DNA from: Spinacia oleracea
Taxonomy: Eukaryota; Streptophyta; Magnoliopsida; Caryophyllales; Amaranthaceae
DNA length: 64,000 bases
NCBI RefSeq assembly: GCF_020520425.1
Contig: NC_079491.1
Span: 31,921,449 to 31,985,448, forward strand
Direction: 5' to 3'
Numbering within the stretch: the first letter of the stretch is position 1; the number at the start of each line of letters is the position of its first letter. This document shows positions 22,758 through 34,339 of the stretch, one piece after another. Position numbers and translations under genes: made by a program. The notes under the pieces were generated by a model. That model saw only the letters and a program-made list of their open reading frames with translations. It ran no database searches and was not told the DNA's origin.

Positions 22758-25700
22758 TCAGATAGCAGCGGTGGTGCTGGTCTCACCCTTATGAACCATT
22801 GCTTCCTTAGATTCACCTACAAGTTTGAGAAAATTTTAGTTTTAATAAGATGTTGTAGGTTAAAGTAAACACAACTTCACAAAGAGAATCACATTGTGAA
22901 AAGGAACATTTTCTGAAAGAACTTGAACAATCTAAGGCTCCGCCCCTCCATTGTGGTTTGACGGAAAACATTTTCCACCGAAATGGCTTTCTGTGATGTA
23001 TTAAAATTAATTTTCCTTTGTTTGGTTCCTTGATAAAATAGTTATTGAGAAAAAGAAATGGGGTAATGGAAGGGAGGAGGGAGTTTGTGTGTGTGTTGGA
23101 TGGTAGGAATAGAGAGGAAAATGTGGCATTTGACTCCTGAAATCACTGTTTTCCATTATTTTACAAACCAAACTAAGTTATTTTAACTAAACACACTCTT
23201 AATATTTCAACTCAAAGGATTGTTGGAACTAATGAGACATTTTTTTTAAAAAAAGTGATCATTTTGCCAAATTGATTGAGTGAGAGCAAACAAAATGGCA
23301 AGTTATTAGAAATTTAATAATGGGGGAAATTGTTAACTTTTTTTTCTTCTTCTCGAAGTCGGATACCCATGTCAAGCAAGGGTATGTGAGAAAGTCTCAG
23401 AAGTTACCTATTTAATGAGAGGATTCCTTATTTTGGTCCTAAACAAAGGTGAGTATTTACACTCATGCTTGTTGTCGAGGACCTAACAAGGTTATTTTAA
23501 GTGAAATGAAGAGTTCAAGCGACATAGACTGGCAGTGTTTGATATTTACAGAGGTATTTTGGTGAAAGAATTAAATGATAATTCATCTTTAAAATATTGC
23601 CAGGCTGTACACGTGAATTATGAGCGTATTTTGCAAAAGTTACTAGATATGATACAAGATCATGTTTTCCTATCCGAAGCATATTATGACACAAGGGTGA
23701 ACTAGCATTTCTTTGAGTAGAAAATAACATGATCCTCATCTACATGTGGCCTATGGCTACGTGACAATCCAATTGCCCATAAACAGCGGGAGTTGCTGCT
23801 CTTCACAAATTCTAGCGGTTGATTTCTTATAGAAAACACATAATTGTAAGCAATGTTAGCTACTGATGTATAGTTACAATGGTAGGACTGAAAACATTTT
23901 CAACTGAAACCATGGAAAATGCATGGAAGATTAATCTTCCTTTGTTTGGTTCCTTAATAGAGAAGAGGAAAAATGGGAATGGAAGGGAGGAGATAAAAGG
24001 GAGGAGAGACTAGAGAGAGTTAAGGTAAGGAATAGAGACGAAAATATGGCATTCCACTGTTTTACAAACCAAATGAAACCATTTTGTTAGACAAGATTTC
24101 CTCCATACCGAACACACTCTAAATATATGGGTTCACAACTAAAAGGGTATGGAACGAGACAATTATCATCAATTCATCATGCCAAACCCATTGATTGAGA
24201 TCAAGCAGAATGCTTTTTTAGAAATTTAACAACGGGGAATATTGTTAACCGTTTTGTTACTCATGTGCCAAGTTAGGGTCTGTGTGCAAGTATAAAAAAT
24301 TACTTGTTTTATGAAAAAATCCTTATTGTGATCCAAAACAGCAATGAAGTATTTATACCCATGCTAGCATAGCATGTCGAGGATCTATTGTGGTTATTTG
24401 AAGTGAAACGAAGAGTTCTAGTAGCATAGACTGGCAATGTGAGATTCTCTATTAAAGGTATCTTTGCGAAAGGATTAAATTATGCTTCATCTTTATTTTA
24501 TCGTTGGAGTCAATTGTTTTTTAGAAGACGTTACGTGAATTACAAGCATATTTTGCAAAAGGTCTTAGATATGATACAAGATCATGTTTTCCTATTTGTA
24601 GTATTGAAGTTAAATTAATGGTGAACTAACATTTCCCTCAGCAGATAAAAATCTCTGCACTCCTCTTTACTTACAAGTGAAATATGCAAATTATTTACGT
24701 AGACCAACGTATTGGTCTGTTTTCCTGTATGCACTACTGACGTAGAATGATGGACAAAAGGTTTTCTCAATAGCCAGAAGACAAGTGTTTCTATACTTTA
24801 ACTTAGGCATGCAAGCGACATGGGTTATGCATAAAAGTCTGGGTAATAAATGGTAACAAGAGAAATCAAGTACGAAGTATTTTGGAAGCCGTTCCATGTA
24901 AATTCCAGAGCAGACTTACCGATGTCTTTCCTCCTTTTTGCTGGACGTTCATCTGTGTTTTCGTTTATTTGTTCATCTTTCTCTTCTTGCTCACTGTTTT
25001 GTTCATCGTTCTTTGCCATCCTTGGAGAATCCCCGCCATCTGCAAAAATATGTTTTTTCACCACATTATACATATACTCGACATAGATGGGAAGATAGAA
25101 ACTCTCTTTGTTCCTTAATAAATCTTACATCTTCCGATTTTAGATCCAGACCACTCACCCACCCACTTTTCCTGATCTCCTTAAATTTCTGGGTAAAAAG
25201 GATATGTTAACTTTGTTTTGGGGCGGAGGTCAAATGATGAAATAAACATTTAAGTATATAACATATAACACTTATTTTCTCAATTTCTCTTTTCTTTTTT
25301 TTCCGTTCTAGTTTTCATTTTCATCTCAGTAAACAGTGAGTTGTTGCTCTGATGTGCACAAAATAAAAAAACTGAATCATATAGCATATGCCTAAACATC
25401 ACTTAATCTGTACTACGTCTATGCTCTTCCGGACTAAACATATCAATTATAATGTAGAAAATGTACAGTTTTAAGAGATGTATGGATTCTTCTATGGATG
25501 TTATAAAAATCAAATGTTAATAATCTTTTCAGTTGTCTAAATTTAAAGTTTGGACTAAAATCTAGTGAGAGAGAACCATCTCCAGTTAGATAGATCTAAT
25601 TAAGCATACCTAACAGAACTTCAGGTGTAACAATGAAGTGTAGTTTTTGATTCATCCATCCAAATCTCATCTCCTGACCTTCCCTGAGTTCCCTTGTCTG

Positions 25701-25982
25701 ACGGACATGACCCCAACTAATGATTGAATAGCGATGGTCACGATCAACCATTGTCAGAAAATGCTCCAAGCAGTTTTCATCATCGACAACCCATATGTGT
25801 GCTCTCCCGTCTCCTTCTCTCAGCCTTTGTTTCAAGTTTTCTGGCATGTTCGGAACAATAAATTGCTGTGTCGCGTGCCTTGGCAAAACTAGTTGGGATG
25901 TGCTCATATCCGACTTTGTGAGAACTTTGATAACTGGATAGTGATCGAGCGGTGCACAATTCAAATCAAAAGCATTTGGCAT
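22758..25982 (-). CDS. B3-like domain protein, three exons
   Basis: Exons on the minus strand: 25,982-25,610, 25,039-24,920 and 22,816-22,758. All introns start GT and end AG, and the phases agree (1, then 1), giving 183 codons. Residues 15-120 look like a divergent B3 DNA-binding domain of the small REM/At2g31720 type: VIKVLTKSDMSTSQLVLPRH at the start, then PENLKQRLREGDGRAHIWVV and ISWGHVRQTRELREGQEMRF. The second exon gives an acidic then basic tail (EQEEKDEQINENTDERPAKR), possibly a nuclear signal, and the last ends GETSTTAAI. A TATA-like box lies about 55-65 bp upstream. The 2.1-kb second intron holds a large duplication. Other small exons could exist in it. Presumed to be a nuclear transcription factor; the targets are unknown. 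Confidence 0.65.
22953..24640. repeat. Tandem direct duplication in the B3-gene intron
   Basis: Unit A (about 22,953-23,760) and unit B (about 23,886-24,640) share, in the same order, TTCCTTTGTTTGGTTCCTT, ATAGACTGGCA and GATATGATACAAGATCATGT. They have diverged by many substitutions and small gaps. Confidence 0.7.
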
Positions 25983-26034
25983 GGTGAGCAGGCTTGGAAA
26001 AGCAGGAAGAGAGATTTATGAACGATTAATTTAC

Positions 26035-26048
26035 GGTTTTATATTTGG
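26035..26048 (-). promoter_or_regulatory. TATA-like box of the B3-like gene
   Basis: The minus strand reads CCAAATATAAAACC about 53-66 bp upstream of the ATG at 25,982. Position and sequence fit a core promoter; no direct evidence. Confidence 0.4.
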
Positions 26049-26434
26049 CTATTCAACTAGACAGAAAACATTTACCATACAGCTGCATTATTGTTGTGCC
26101 TTGGTATTTATTAAAACTTTCAATATTTTCCATATCTCATTGTTTGGCATGAAATGTGCTCTTGATTTGGTCTAATTTGTTACCTTTTTGGAATATTTAC
26201 CTCACCAACAATCATCTTTGTGTTAAAAAAAACATTTTTCTATTCCGTGCAAAATTAAGTTTTTCTTGGTGTGGAGCGTCAAAAAGTAGTGAATGTTTGA
26301 CATGTATCATGTTAATAATTTCAGTTTTTAAGTTTCTTGAAAAATATTCCAGTGCATTCTAATATTTTTTGCTTTTCACTTGAGTGTACCGAGAAAAAAA
26401 ACTTAACTCGAAAATAAGTAGGAGAACTGCTTCT

Positions 26435-27318
26435 AGATCTCATGAAGTAATGAAAATCATAAGAGTTGGACTGTCTCAAGTCTTTTATCCGTGCTCTAGT
26501 GGCCAAAGTTTATGTACTAACGGTAACATTAGTTCTTTTGAAAATGGGGGTACTGTGAGTCAAGCGGACTTCTATGGTCAATCTTTACGTAGAGGGGTAA
26601 CTTTCTAAGGAATATTTGGGATGACCATATGATAAATGAGGTAACTTTGAGTCGTTAACTGTTTTACTGTGTAACTGTCTTCCCTAGCATTCACAGTTTT
26701 CTAAATATAACTTGATACAGAGTATTTATGAATATATGTTAGAACTCAAACGGATGAAGTGTTATTTTGATGATTGAATGATTGAAACAAAGTAATAATT
26801 GTGAACTGCAGGGCTATAATATCTAGTGAAGGTACGGTGCATGGAAGTTGTTTTTCGCTGCAGAAGACATGAGAAGGCTCATCTTATGCTGACTAATGTT
26901 TGTAAGAATTCTCAGCTGATCGGATTCAGTTGGCACGTATCAAACTCCTATAAGTTAAAACTAGCTGTTGCGTACTAAAAGCATATGATATACTTGTACC
27001 AGGCTATGATAATGTACCATCTACTTTGCTCCTGTCTCTAGGATTACTACATCTGAAACTTCTGATATTCTGCAATCTCAGACTTCAGGGAGAAAGTTCT
27101 TATCCCTTCTTTTTCCCTCAATCTTTGCTACTTTGATTTATAAGTTGTAATGTTCATGTATTGTACTCCCTAGCTTTTATCTTTACATAATAAATTGTGA
27201 AGATTATGTTAATTTATTACAGGGAATAGAGTTCTTGACAGTGCTGGAGACTTGGATAAATCAGAGTTAGCTAAGTGCACTCGATTTGTTGTATCTTCCA
27301 TTATTAAGCAGTTGTAAT
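26435..27318 (+). other. Possible remnant exons of an unrecognised gene
   Basis: Three stretches look coding by composition. The first (26,435-26,600) has SGQSLCTNGNISSFENGG. The second is near 27,043, after CTCTAG (ITTSETSDILQSQTSGRKF). The third is 27,221-27,318, after TTACAG, and reads VLDSAGDLDKSELAKC then TRFVVSSIIKQL and a stop. No domain is recognised and no continuous model could be built. It may be a degraded gene or an unknown gene's 3' end. Confidence 0.25.
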
Positions 27319-28107
27319 AGGGAAACCGAGGGACACAAGTGTTCTTTTGTAGTGACAAAAGTGTACCACGAATTATATGTACGTTGTCGTTCAGTTTACT
27401 TAAATTCTTGAATATGTTTCAGGGTCTGGTAATTTGATAAAATAGATTTTGGTTTCAGACTCGGTTGTAAAGAAGTAAAAACAGGTGCATTTTGTTTGAC
27501 TGTGGTAATTTTTTTTGGGATGACAAGGTTCTATCCAAAGAGTGTTCTGAGCTTGTGACTCAGCACTCCTCCAGATCAGAAAGATATTCAGAATCTGTTT
27601 TCCTATTTTGTGTGATTGTGTTTCCTTAATTGTTAATCCTATAGAATTTTTGGTTCTGAAATGTGAAAATGAACTAAATCTGTTTGATCTTATTATCCAT
27701 CCGATATCTTACCGTGGGAAAGAGTTGAAGGAAATTTTGTTGAAAAACATAATAATTTTTAAATGGAACTGGTCCACACTAAATTTATGCCAATTCACAC
27801 GACGCATTATTATTAACTGGAGGGACAAATTAGAAAGTGTTAATCTATTGAAAGATTTGGTTAGTTGATTGCACTTCAGTGAACATCAAAGATTGACTTA
27901 TTATTAGACATCAACTTCATTTAACGTCAGCCAATTTACTAATTAATGTTTTTGAGTCGGATTTTTAAAATATTCAAGGTTGAAATCATAAATTCTCACA
28001 GCGAGTTGGGGATGGTTATGCTCAGCAAGTCAGCCGTTAGCGTTACTTCTGTTTTATAGTTTTAGTACAAATACAAGTAATATAAGAGGTTTCTGATTTA
28101 TCATCAG

Positions 28108-28179
28108 GCCCCTATAGCTCAGTGGTAGAGCGTCAGTCTTGTAAACTGAAGGTCTGTAGTTCGATCCTGCATGGGGGCA
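28108..28179 (+). tRNA. tRNA-Thr (anticodon TGT)
   Basis: A 72-nt cloverleaf: acceptor GCCCCTA pairs with TGGGGGC (one G-T pair); D arm GCTC-AGTGGTA-GAGC; anticodon stem TCAGT/ACTGA around CTTGTAA, so anticodon TGT; T arm TGTAG-TTCGATC-CTGCA; discriminator A. A T-run at 28,180-28,184 can stop Pol III. No intron. It reads ACA codons and looks nuclear rather than plastid in type. Confidence 0.92.
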
Positions 28180-28223
28180 TTTTTCCAACCTATTTTTGGT
28201 GTAATGTACCTAAAGTTCCTAAT

Positions 28224-28394
28224 TTTTTTTTTTTTGGTATTAGCACCCGGTTTTCCTTAGGGCTAATCCGAATTCGGGTCGAGTTTTGGGTGGATATGTT
28301 CCAGTCCCTTCCCAATTGTTGTTACGGGGGATCAAATACGGGTCATCCCTACTAAGTTCAGCCTCAATCACCACTGAACCAACAACCAATTGAT
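28224..28394 (-). mobile_element. tRNA-derived SINE with 11-bp TSD
   Basis: Flanked by the direct repeat AAGTTCCTAAT at 28,213-28,223 and 28,395-28,405. On the minus strand it begins with an A-box-like TTGGTTCAGTGGTGATTG, has a B-box-like ATTTGATCCCCC, and ends GGGTGCTAATACC plus an A-run. This resembles tRNA-headed SINEs of Amaranthaceae. Short, non-coding, mobilised by LINE enzymes. Confidence 0.85.
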
Positions 28395-28499
28395 AAGTTC
28401 CTAATCTTTTATCATTTACCAAACTTCCTTCCTTCATCGTTTCATGTCTTTCGAAAGAAAGATGGAAATTTTCGGTCTTAATAGTCACTCAATAACATA

Positions 28500-28755
28500 C
28501 TTCCCCCGTTCCACAATAGATGCATCATTTCTCATTTGCGGACTATTTATCAATAAACTTTGAAACCTTTCTTTCACTGTTGTGTAAGAAAAAACATAGG
28601 CATGTGAGATCTTTTTAAATTCGTATTAATGCAAGGATTCCAAATATCAATTTTTTATAATTTTTACTTATACGCATTTAGAGATATTAATGTTCAAATA
28701 AGCGCGTTGTATACGTGCAATGAGAAATGATGCATCTATTGTGGATCAGAGGAAG
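28500..28755. mobile_element. Stowaway-type MITE
   Basis: Ends CTTCCCCCGTTCCACAATAG and ATTGTGGATCAGAGGAAG form inverted repeats that extend into ATGCATCATTTCTCAT. TA flanks are at 28,498-28,499 and 28,756-28,757. Confidence 0.8.
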
Positions 28756-28854
28756 TAATACATTACCACGTAATACGGAGTATTCTACTACTCTACTACG
28801 CACTTCAATCTAGGAACCAATACAAAATAACTATGGAGTAGTTATTGTTAAATA

Positions 28855-29218
28855 CTCTCTGAGTCCCTTCGTCTCTTTTTGTTCTTTACGCTTTTCTTTT
28901 TGGGTATCCCAAAATATTTTTTATATTTCCATTTATATTATTACATAAATGCCTTAATATTCTATCAAAATTTGTGTCACACTGTCACGTGATTATTTTA
29001 ACCAATTAAATTCATCGGGTCATTTAATATCTCACACTTTTACATTGGGACATTAAATCTTTCTCAATTTTTCAATATCAGAATTTTGATAAAAGTGAAA
29101 ACATTATAAATAATCGTAATTTGTCTTGTTTAAATAAAAGGAATCTCAATGCACATTAACTAGTTGTTAAAATGCGTGCATAATACCAAACGTAAAGAAC
29201 CAAAAGAGACGAAGGGAG
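28855..29218. mobile_element. Stowaway-type MITE
   Basis: Ends CTCTCTGAGTCCCTTCGTCT and AGAGACGAAGGGAG are inverted repeats continuing into TTTTTGGTTCTTTACG-type sequence. TA flanks are at 28,853-28,854 and 29,219-29,220. Confidence 0.8.
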
Positions 29219-30325
29219 TATCATTTACAATCTAATATACATATATAAAGGAGGCATATTTGCTGAAAGATTAGAGCGCCACCTAGGATTACTAATGGTT
29301 TCGGCCAATAAAAAATAAGATTTCTAATTTCTTTTTGAATTTAAAAAATCAAGTGCCACCGTAGATAATTAATTAGGTGCCACGTAGATATTTTAATTAA
29401 TTAATTATTAATATATACAACTCCATCGAAAATCAAACACTCTAATAATTAAAAAATAATCGTTTTCCACGTAGATAATTAATTAGGTGCCACATGATAT
29501 TTTAATTACTTAATTAATTACTAATATATACAACTCCATCTAAAATCAAACACTCTAATAATTAAAAAATAAATCTAAAATAAAATTCATCCAAAATCAA
29601 ACAATAATCTAAAATAAAATAAATAAAATTCAATTTAAAATCAAACATTAATCCAATATTAGAGCGCCACGTATAAAAATCTAATGGCTTTGGCCAATGG
29701 AGAAATATTAGAGCGCCACCTAGGATTACTAATGGTTTCGGCCAATGAAAAATAATATTTTCTAATTTCTTTTTGAATTTAAAAAATCAAGTGACACGTA
29801 GATAATTAATTAGGTGCCACGTAGATATTTTAATTAATTAATTACTAATATATACAACTCCATCGAAAATCAAACACTCTAATAATTAAAAAATAATCTA
29901 TTTCCACGTAGATAATTAATTAGGTGCCACGTAGATATTTTAATTAATTAATTACTAATATATACAAATCTGTCTAAAATCAAACACTCTAATAATTAAA
30001 AAATAAATCTAAAATAAAATTCATCCAAAATCAAACAATAATCTAAAATAAAATAAATAAAATTTAATTTAAAATCAAACATTAATCCAATATTAGAGCC
30101 CACATAGAAAAATCTAATGGTTTCGGCCAATGAAAAATAAGATTTCAAAATTAATTTTGAATTAAAAAAGTCGAGTGCCACGTAAAGAAATGATTAACTT
30201 TCACATAGATATTTTTTATTAATTATTTATTAATATTATGCATATACAATTTTATCCAAAAACAAACACTTTCATAATAAAAAAAAATCTAAAATGAAAT
30301 TCAATGCAAAATCAAAAACTAATCT

Positions 30326-30333
<8 letters not shown>

Positions 30334-30393
<60 letters not shown>
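30334..30393. repeat. (TA)n microsatellite
   Basis: About 30 uninterrupted TA units just inside a Helitron-like 5' end, where other copies have a short ATATATA. Confidence 0.95.
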
Positions 30394-30399
<6 letters not shown>

Positions 30400-30935
30400 G
30401 GCATATTTGCTGAAACATTAGAGCGCCACCTAAGATTACTAATGGTTTCGACCAATGAAAAATAAGATTTCTAATTTATTTTTGAATTAAAAAAATCGAG
30501 TGCCACATAGATAATTAATTAGGTGCCACGTACTCCGTAGATATTTAAATTAATTAATTAATTACTAATATGTACAATTCCATCCAAAATCAAACGCTCT
30601 AATAATTAAAATATAAATCTAAAATAAAATTCATCCAAAATAAAATACTAATCTAAAATAAAATTCAATCGAAAATCAAACATTAATCCAATATTAGAGC
30701 GCCACGTAGGAAATCTAATGGTTTAAGCCAAAGAAAATTAAGACTTCAAAATTATTTTTGAATTAAAAAGTCGAATGCCACGTAGATAAATAATTAGGTG
30801 CCACGTAAATATTTTTATTAACGAATTATTAATATTTCTTATATACAATTTCATCCAAAATCAAACACTATAGTAATTAAAAAATAAATCTAAAATGAAA
30901 TTAATTCCAAAATAAAAAATACAAATATAATCTAA

Positions 30936-31544
30936 TCTAATACATATATAAAGGAGGCATATTTGCTGAACTATTAGAGCGCCACCTAGGATTACTAATG
31001 GTTTCGGCCAATGAAAAATAAGATTTCTAATTTATTTTTGAATTAAAAAAATCGAGTGCCACGTAGATAATTAATTAGGTGCCACGTAGATATTTAAATT
31101 AATTAATTAATTACTAATATACTCCATACAATTCCATTCAAAATCAAACGCTCTAATAATTAAAAATAAATCTAAAACAAAATTCAATCCGAAATCAAAC
31201 ATTAATCCAATATTAGAGCGTCACGTAGGAAATCTAACGGTTTCAGCCAATGAAAAATAAGACTTCAAAATTAGTTTTGAATTAAAAAGTTGAATGCCAC
31301 GTAGATAAATAATTAGGTACCGCATAAATATTTTTAATAAATAATTATTAATATTTCTTATATACAATTTCATCCAAAATCAAACACTAGAATAATTAAA
31401 AAATAAATTTAAATTGAAATTCAATCCAAAATAAAAAAAATCAATTTAATCTAATATATAAAATATAACAGTTGATATATGTAGGAGTTTTATTTTAACG
31501 TAACAATTTAATAGAAATCGTGCATCGCACGGGCTAAAATCTAG
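30936..31544 (+). mobile_element. Innermost Helitron-like copy
   Basis: Runs from TCTAATACATATATAAAGG to the perfect hairpin and CTAG at 31,541-31,544, preceded by A and followed by T. It is the best-defined single non-autonomous unit of the array, about 0.6 kb. Confidence 0.6.
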
Positions 31545-31982
31545 TATATAAAATATAGCAGTTGATATATTTAGGAGTTTTATTTTAACGTAACAATTTA
31601 ATAAAAATCGTGCATTGTACGAGCTAAAATCTAGTAATTAATAAAAAAAACCAAGTCTAAAATGAGAACGGATTATTAGTTTGGGCCCTTCCGTAATCAA
31701 AATTGGATGGTCAAGATGATTCCGTGTTATTAATAGAATTTTCATAAATCAAATAGCTAAAGTAAATGAAAATTATTTAGAAGTAAAGAGCACGAAACCA
31801 ATTTAATAATTTGCATAGTTAAAAAATGGCATTAATGACGCGGAAATGATGTAGGCCATCCGATTTTGATATCTAAGATTCTAAGAGTCCATTTTAATTC
31901 TCAGTTCTCATTTTAGATTATGGTTCTTCCCTGATCATGAATTCATGCTTAACATATAAACGTATGAAATTATTATATCGGC

Positions 31983-32207
31983 AACTTTTGTGTAATACCG
32001 TCTTATCGGAAAGACCACTTTGATTGCTTAACTAATTGGTTTCATTGTGTAACTAATTAATTTTAGTGCTTAAATAATCATTTTCAGTGCTTAACTAATT
32101 AGTTTGGGTGCTTAACTAATTAGTGTCAGTGCTTAACTAATTGATATCATTGCTTAATTTATATGACACCAAGGCGGTCTTTCATGTAAGACCGCCTTAT
32201 ATAAAAG
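31983..32207. mobile_element. MITE with AAGACCGCCTT ends and internal TTAGTTAAGCACT repeats
   Basis: Ends are inverted (ACTTTTGTGTAATACCGTCT on the left; reversed right ACTTTTATATAAGGCGGTCT). The core is a row of about six units of 21-24 bp like GTGCTTAACTAATTAGTTT. The same family occurs in the other orientation at 35,553-35,776. Confidence 0.7.
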
Positions 32208-32223
32208 TTTGTATTATTATATA

Positions 32224-32481
32224 CTTCCTTCGTTCATTTTTACTCGGAATGTTTGTCACTTTCACGGATGCCAATGCACAACTTTGATCAATAATATTCT
32301 TTAATTCTCTTTGCAAAAATTATAAAAAGTTAATATTTTGAAAATACATACTAAGACGAATCTAACAAGATCTCACGTGACTATGTTTTAACTTACGTAT
32401 AAATCACCAAAAATAGTCAAAGTATAATATGTGAATAGTGTAGAAATCACAAACGTTACGAGTATTAAAATTCGGAGGAAG
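32224..32481. mobile_element. Stowaway-type MITE
   Basis: Ends CTTCCTTCGTTCATTTTTAC and AAATTCGGAGGAAG are imperfect inverted repeats. TA flanks are at 32,222-32,223 and 32,482-32,483. Confidence 0.65.
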
Positions 32482-32890
32482 TACATACTATATACGTACA
32501 CCACTTAATATGTCCATCTAGCTAGATCATGATCTTGTTTTACATATTACGGAGTAAATAATTTAACAATAAAATTAAATTAAATAACATACTCCGTACT
32601 ACATGTCCATTTTCGATGGAGCCAAAGGTTCACGTATTTTTTTGGCTGTGGGATGTAATGGACTAAATCAAAATGACTCTTAAACCTCTTCGCTTCCTTT
32701 TCATGAAATATAAGATGGTCGTACCGTTATCGCTTTTGGATCAATTGGAAGCAACCTCTTTGCAACTGCAGGTGTAAGGTTGCGTACACCCGACCCCTCC
32801 TTACCTCGCTTGTTGGGGGAGCCTATTTGAGGCAATGGGGGTAATGATAATGAATGAATGTACTCTGTATTACATAAGACAAACAAAATA

Positions 32891-33215
32891 CTCCCTCTGT
32901 CCCTTAATACTTGCACCGGTTTGACCGGTGCGGAGTTTAAGACATTTGAATTGACTTATTAATTTAATGGGTGTTAGTTGATAGCGGAGTATTTTTTTAA
33001 TATAGTTAGTGGAGAATGTGTAAGGGGTGGGGAGTGGTAAGAGGGGGTTGGATTTTTAAATGAGTTTTTGTAGGGAGTAGGGGTGTAGGTGGGGGTAGTA
33101 GCTAAGTGTGAGAAATAATATAATATTGGTAAATATTTCCATTTATATAAGCGGTGCAAGTATTAAGGGACGACCCGAAAAGGAAAGCGGTACGAGTATT
33201 AAGGGACGGAGGGAG
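32891..33215. mobile_element. Stowaway-type MITE, sister of the 3.7-kb copy
   Basis: Ends CTCCCTCTGTCCCTTAATAC and ATTAAGGGACGGAGGGAG, with TA flanks at 32,889-32,890 and 33,216-33,217. Nearly collinear with 3742-4064, including ACCGGTTTGACCGGTGCGGA. Confidence 0.85.
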
Positions 33216-33253
33216 TAATACTAATGTTATCATCACACATGCCTTCTTTTTTT

Positions 33254-33375
33254 AGCCACGACTCCACCAGGGCAATGCAAATTGTAAAGGGAAAGGGGGA
33301 TTCGAATACGCGACCTGTTATATACAGACCCTCAATATTAACCGCTAAGTCTAACACCTCATATGTACCACCTAT
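33254..33375 (-). mobile_element. Possible tRNA-derived SINE
   Basis: The minus strand has an A-box-like GACTTAGCGGTTAAT, a B-box-like GTATTCGAATCCC and a TAAAAAAAG tail. No clear target duplication. It differs from the SINE at 28.2 kb. Confidence 0.4.
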
Positions 33376-33648
33376 GACGATTAATTAGTTGTACGGAGTA
33401 TTACTTAACCTATTGTTGTTGGTAGTAGCTACTTAAATTTCTGATAAAATCCTAACCTTTGAACCAAATCCAACCATTTGCAATGAGCAAAAAGATTTTG
33501 TTATCCATATCACTATCACACAAGCAAAAAGCAGCAATAAATGGTTGCCACTTGCCACAAGCAAAAAGCTCCCTATCCAAATATGTTAGCCACATAAGAT
33601 AAAAGAAAATAAAATGAATTGATAGAAAAGAATACTCCGAAAATAATA

Positions 33649-34302
33649 ATGGAAGCAATTGTTGGTAAATCTCTCTGTTATGCAAAGATTTGTAAGCCCG
33701 AAAGAAGTTGTTGTTCTCCTTCAAGTTCAATATCACCAACAATTTTACAATGTAAAGTTTCAATGTTTGGTTATGAATCTGGTCGAAAAGTGGAATGTAT
33801 GAGAATGATAAAGCCATTAATATTATTCCCAGATCATGAAAGGAATAACAAGGTTGGAGTTGTATATGCTTCTTCTGAAGGTGAAGCTTCCCCTGCTAGT
33901 AATGTTGTTCAAGGCTGGCTTCTTGAACCTGTTGGTCAGTACTTTTTTATTCTTTATACTCACTTCGGTCTGGAATAAGTTGTCGCATTGTCTTAACTCC
34001 GAACCTCTCATTCTTTAATTACTCCCTCTATCCCTTAATACTCGCACCGTTTTGACTTTTTGCACTATTCACATAATTCATTTTGACCCTAATTTATGTC
34101 TAATATATGAAAATAAATGTTAGTACATAATATATTGTTGGCTTAATCTTAATATATATTTTCAAAATATTAATATTTTATAAGTTTTTACAATATGTAG
34201 TTAAAGATATTACTGGTTAAAGTTGTGCATTGGCAAGCGTGTCCAGTCAAAACGATGCAAATATTAAGGGACGGAGGGAAGTACTTACTTACTCCATACG
34301 TA

Positions 34303-34339
<37 letters not shown>

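Larger units (their letters stand above)
29231..31634 (+). mobile_element. Helitron-like array, tandem and nested copies
   Basis: Three 5'-type ends start TCTAAT (29,231; 30,323; 30,936), followed by ATATATAAAGGAGGCATA and GAGCGCCACCTAGGATTA. Two 3' ends read CGTGCATCGCACG and a decayed CGTGCATTGTACG, each followed by about 9-10 nt and CTAG-T (31,541-31,544 and 31,631-31,634). Inside, a unit with CCACGTAGATAATTAATTAG is repeated many times. No coding sequence. Stacked termini suggest one copy inserted into, or transposed together with, another. Confidence 0.7.

Noticed and set aside
24850-25210. Plus-strand ORFs rich in Phe, Cys and Leu
   Set aside because: They are the opposite strand of exon 2 of the B3-like gene.
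28108-28179. Plastid-derived tRNA
   Set aside because: The sequence differs from plastid trnT(UGU) in acceptor and T arm, and no plastid flanks are present; a nuclear-type gene is more likely.
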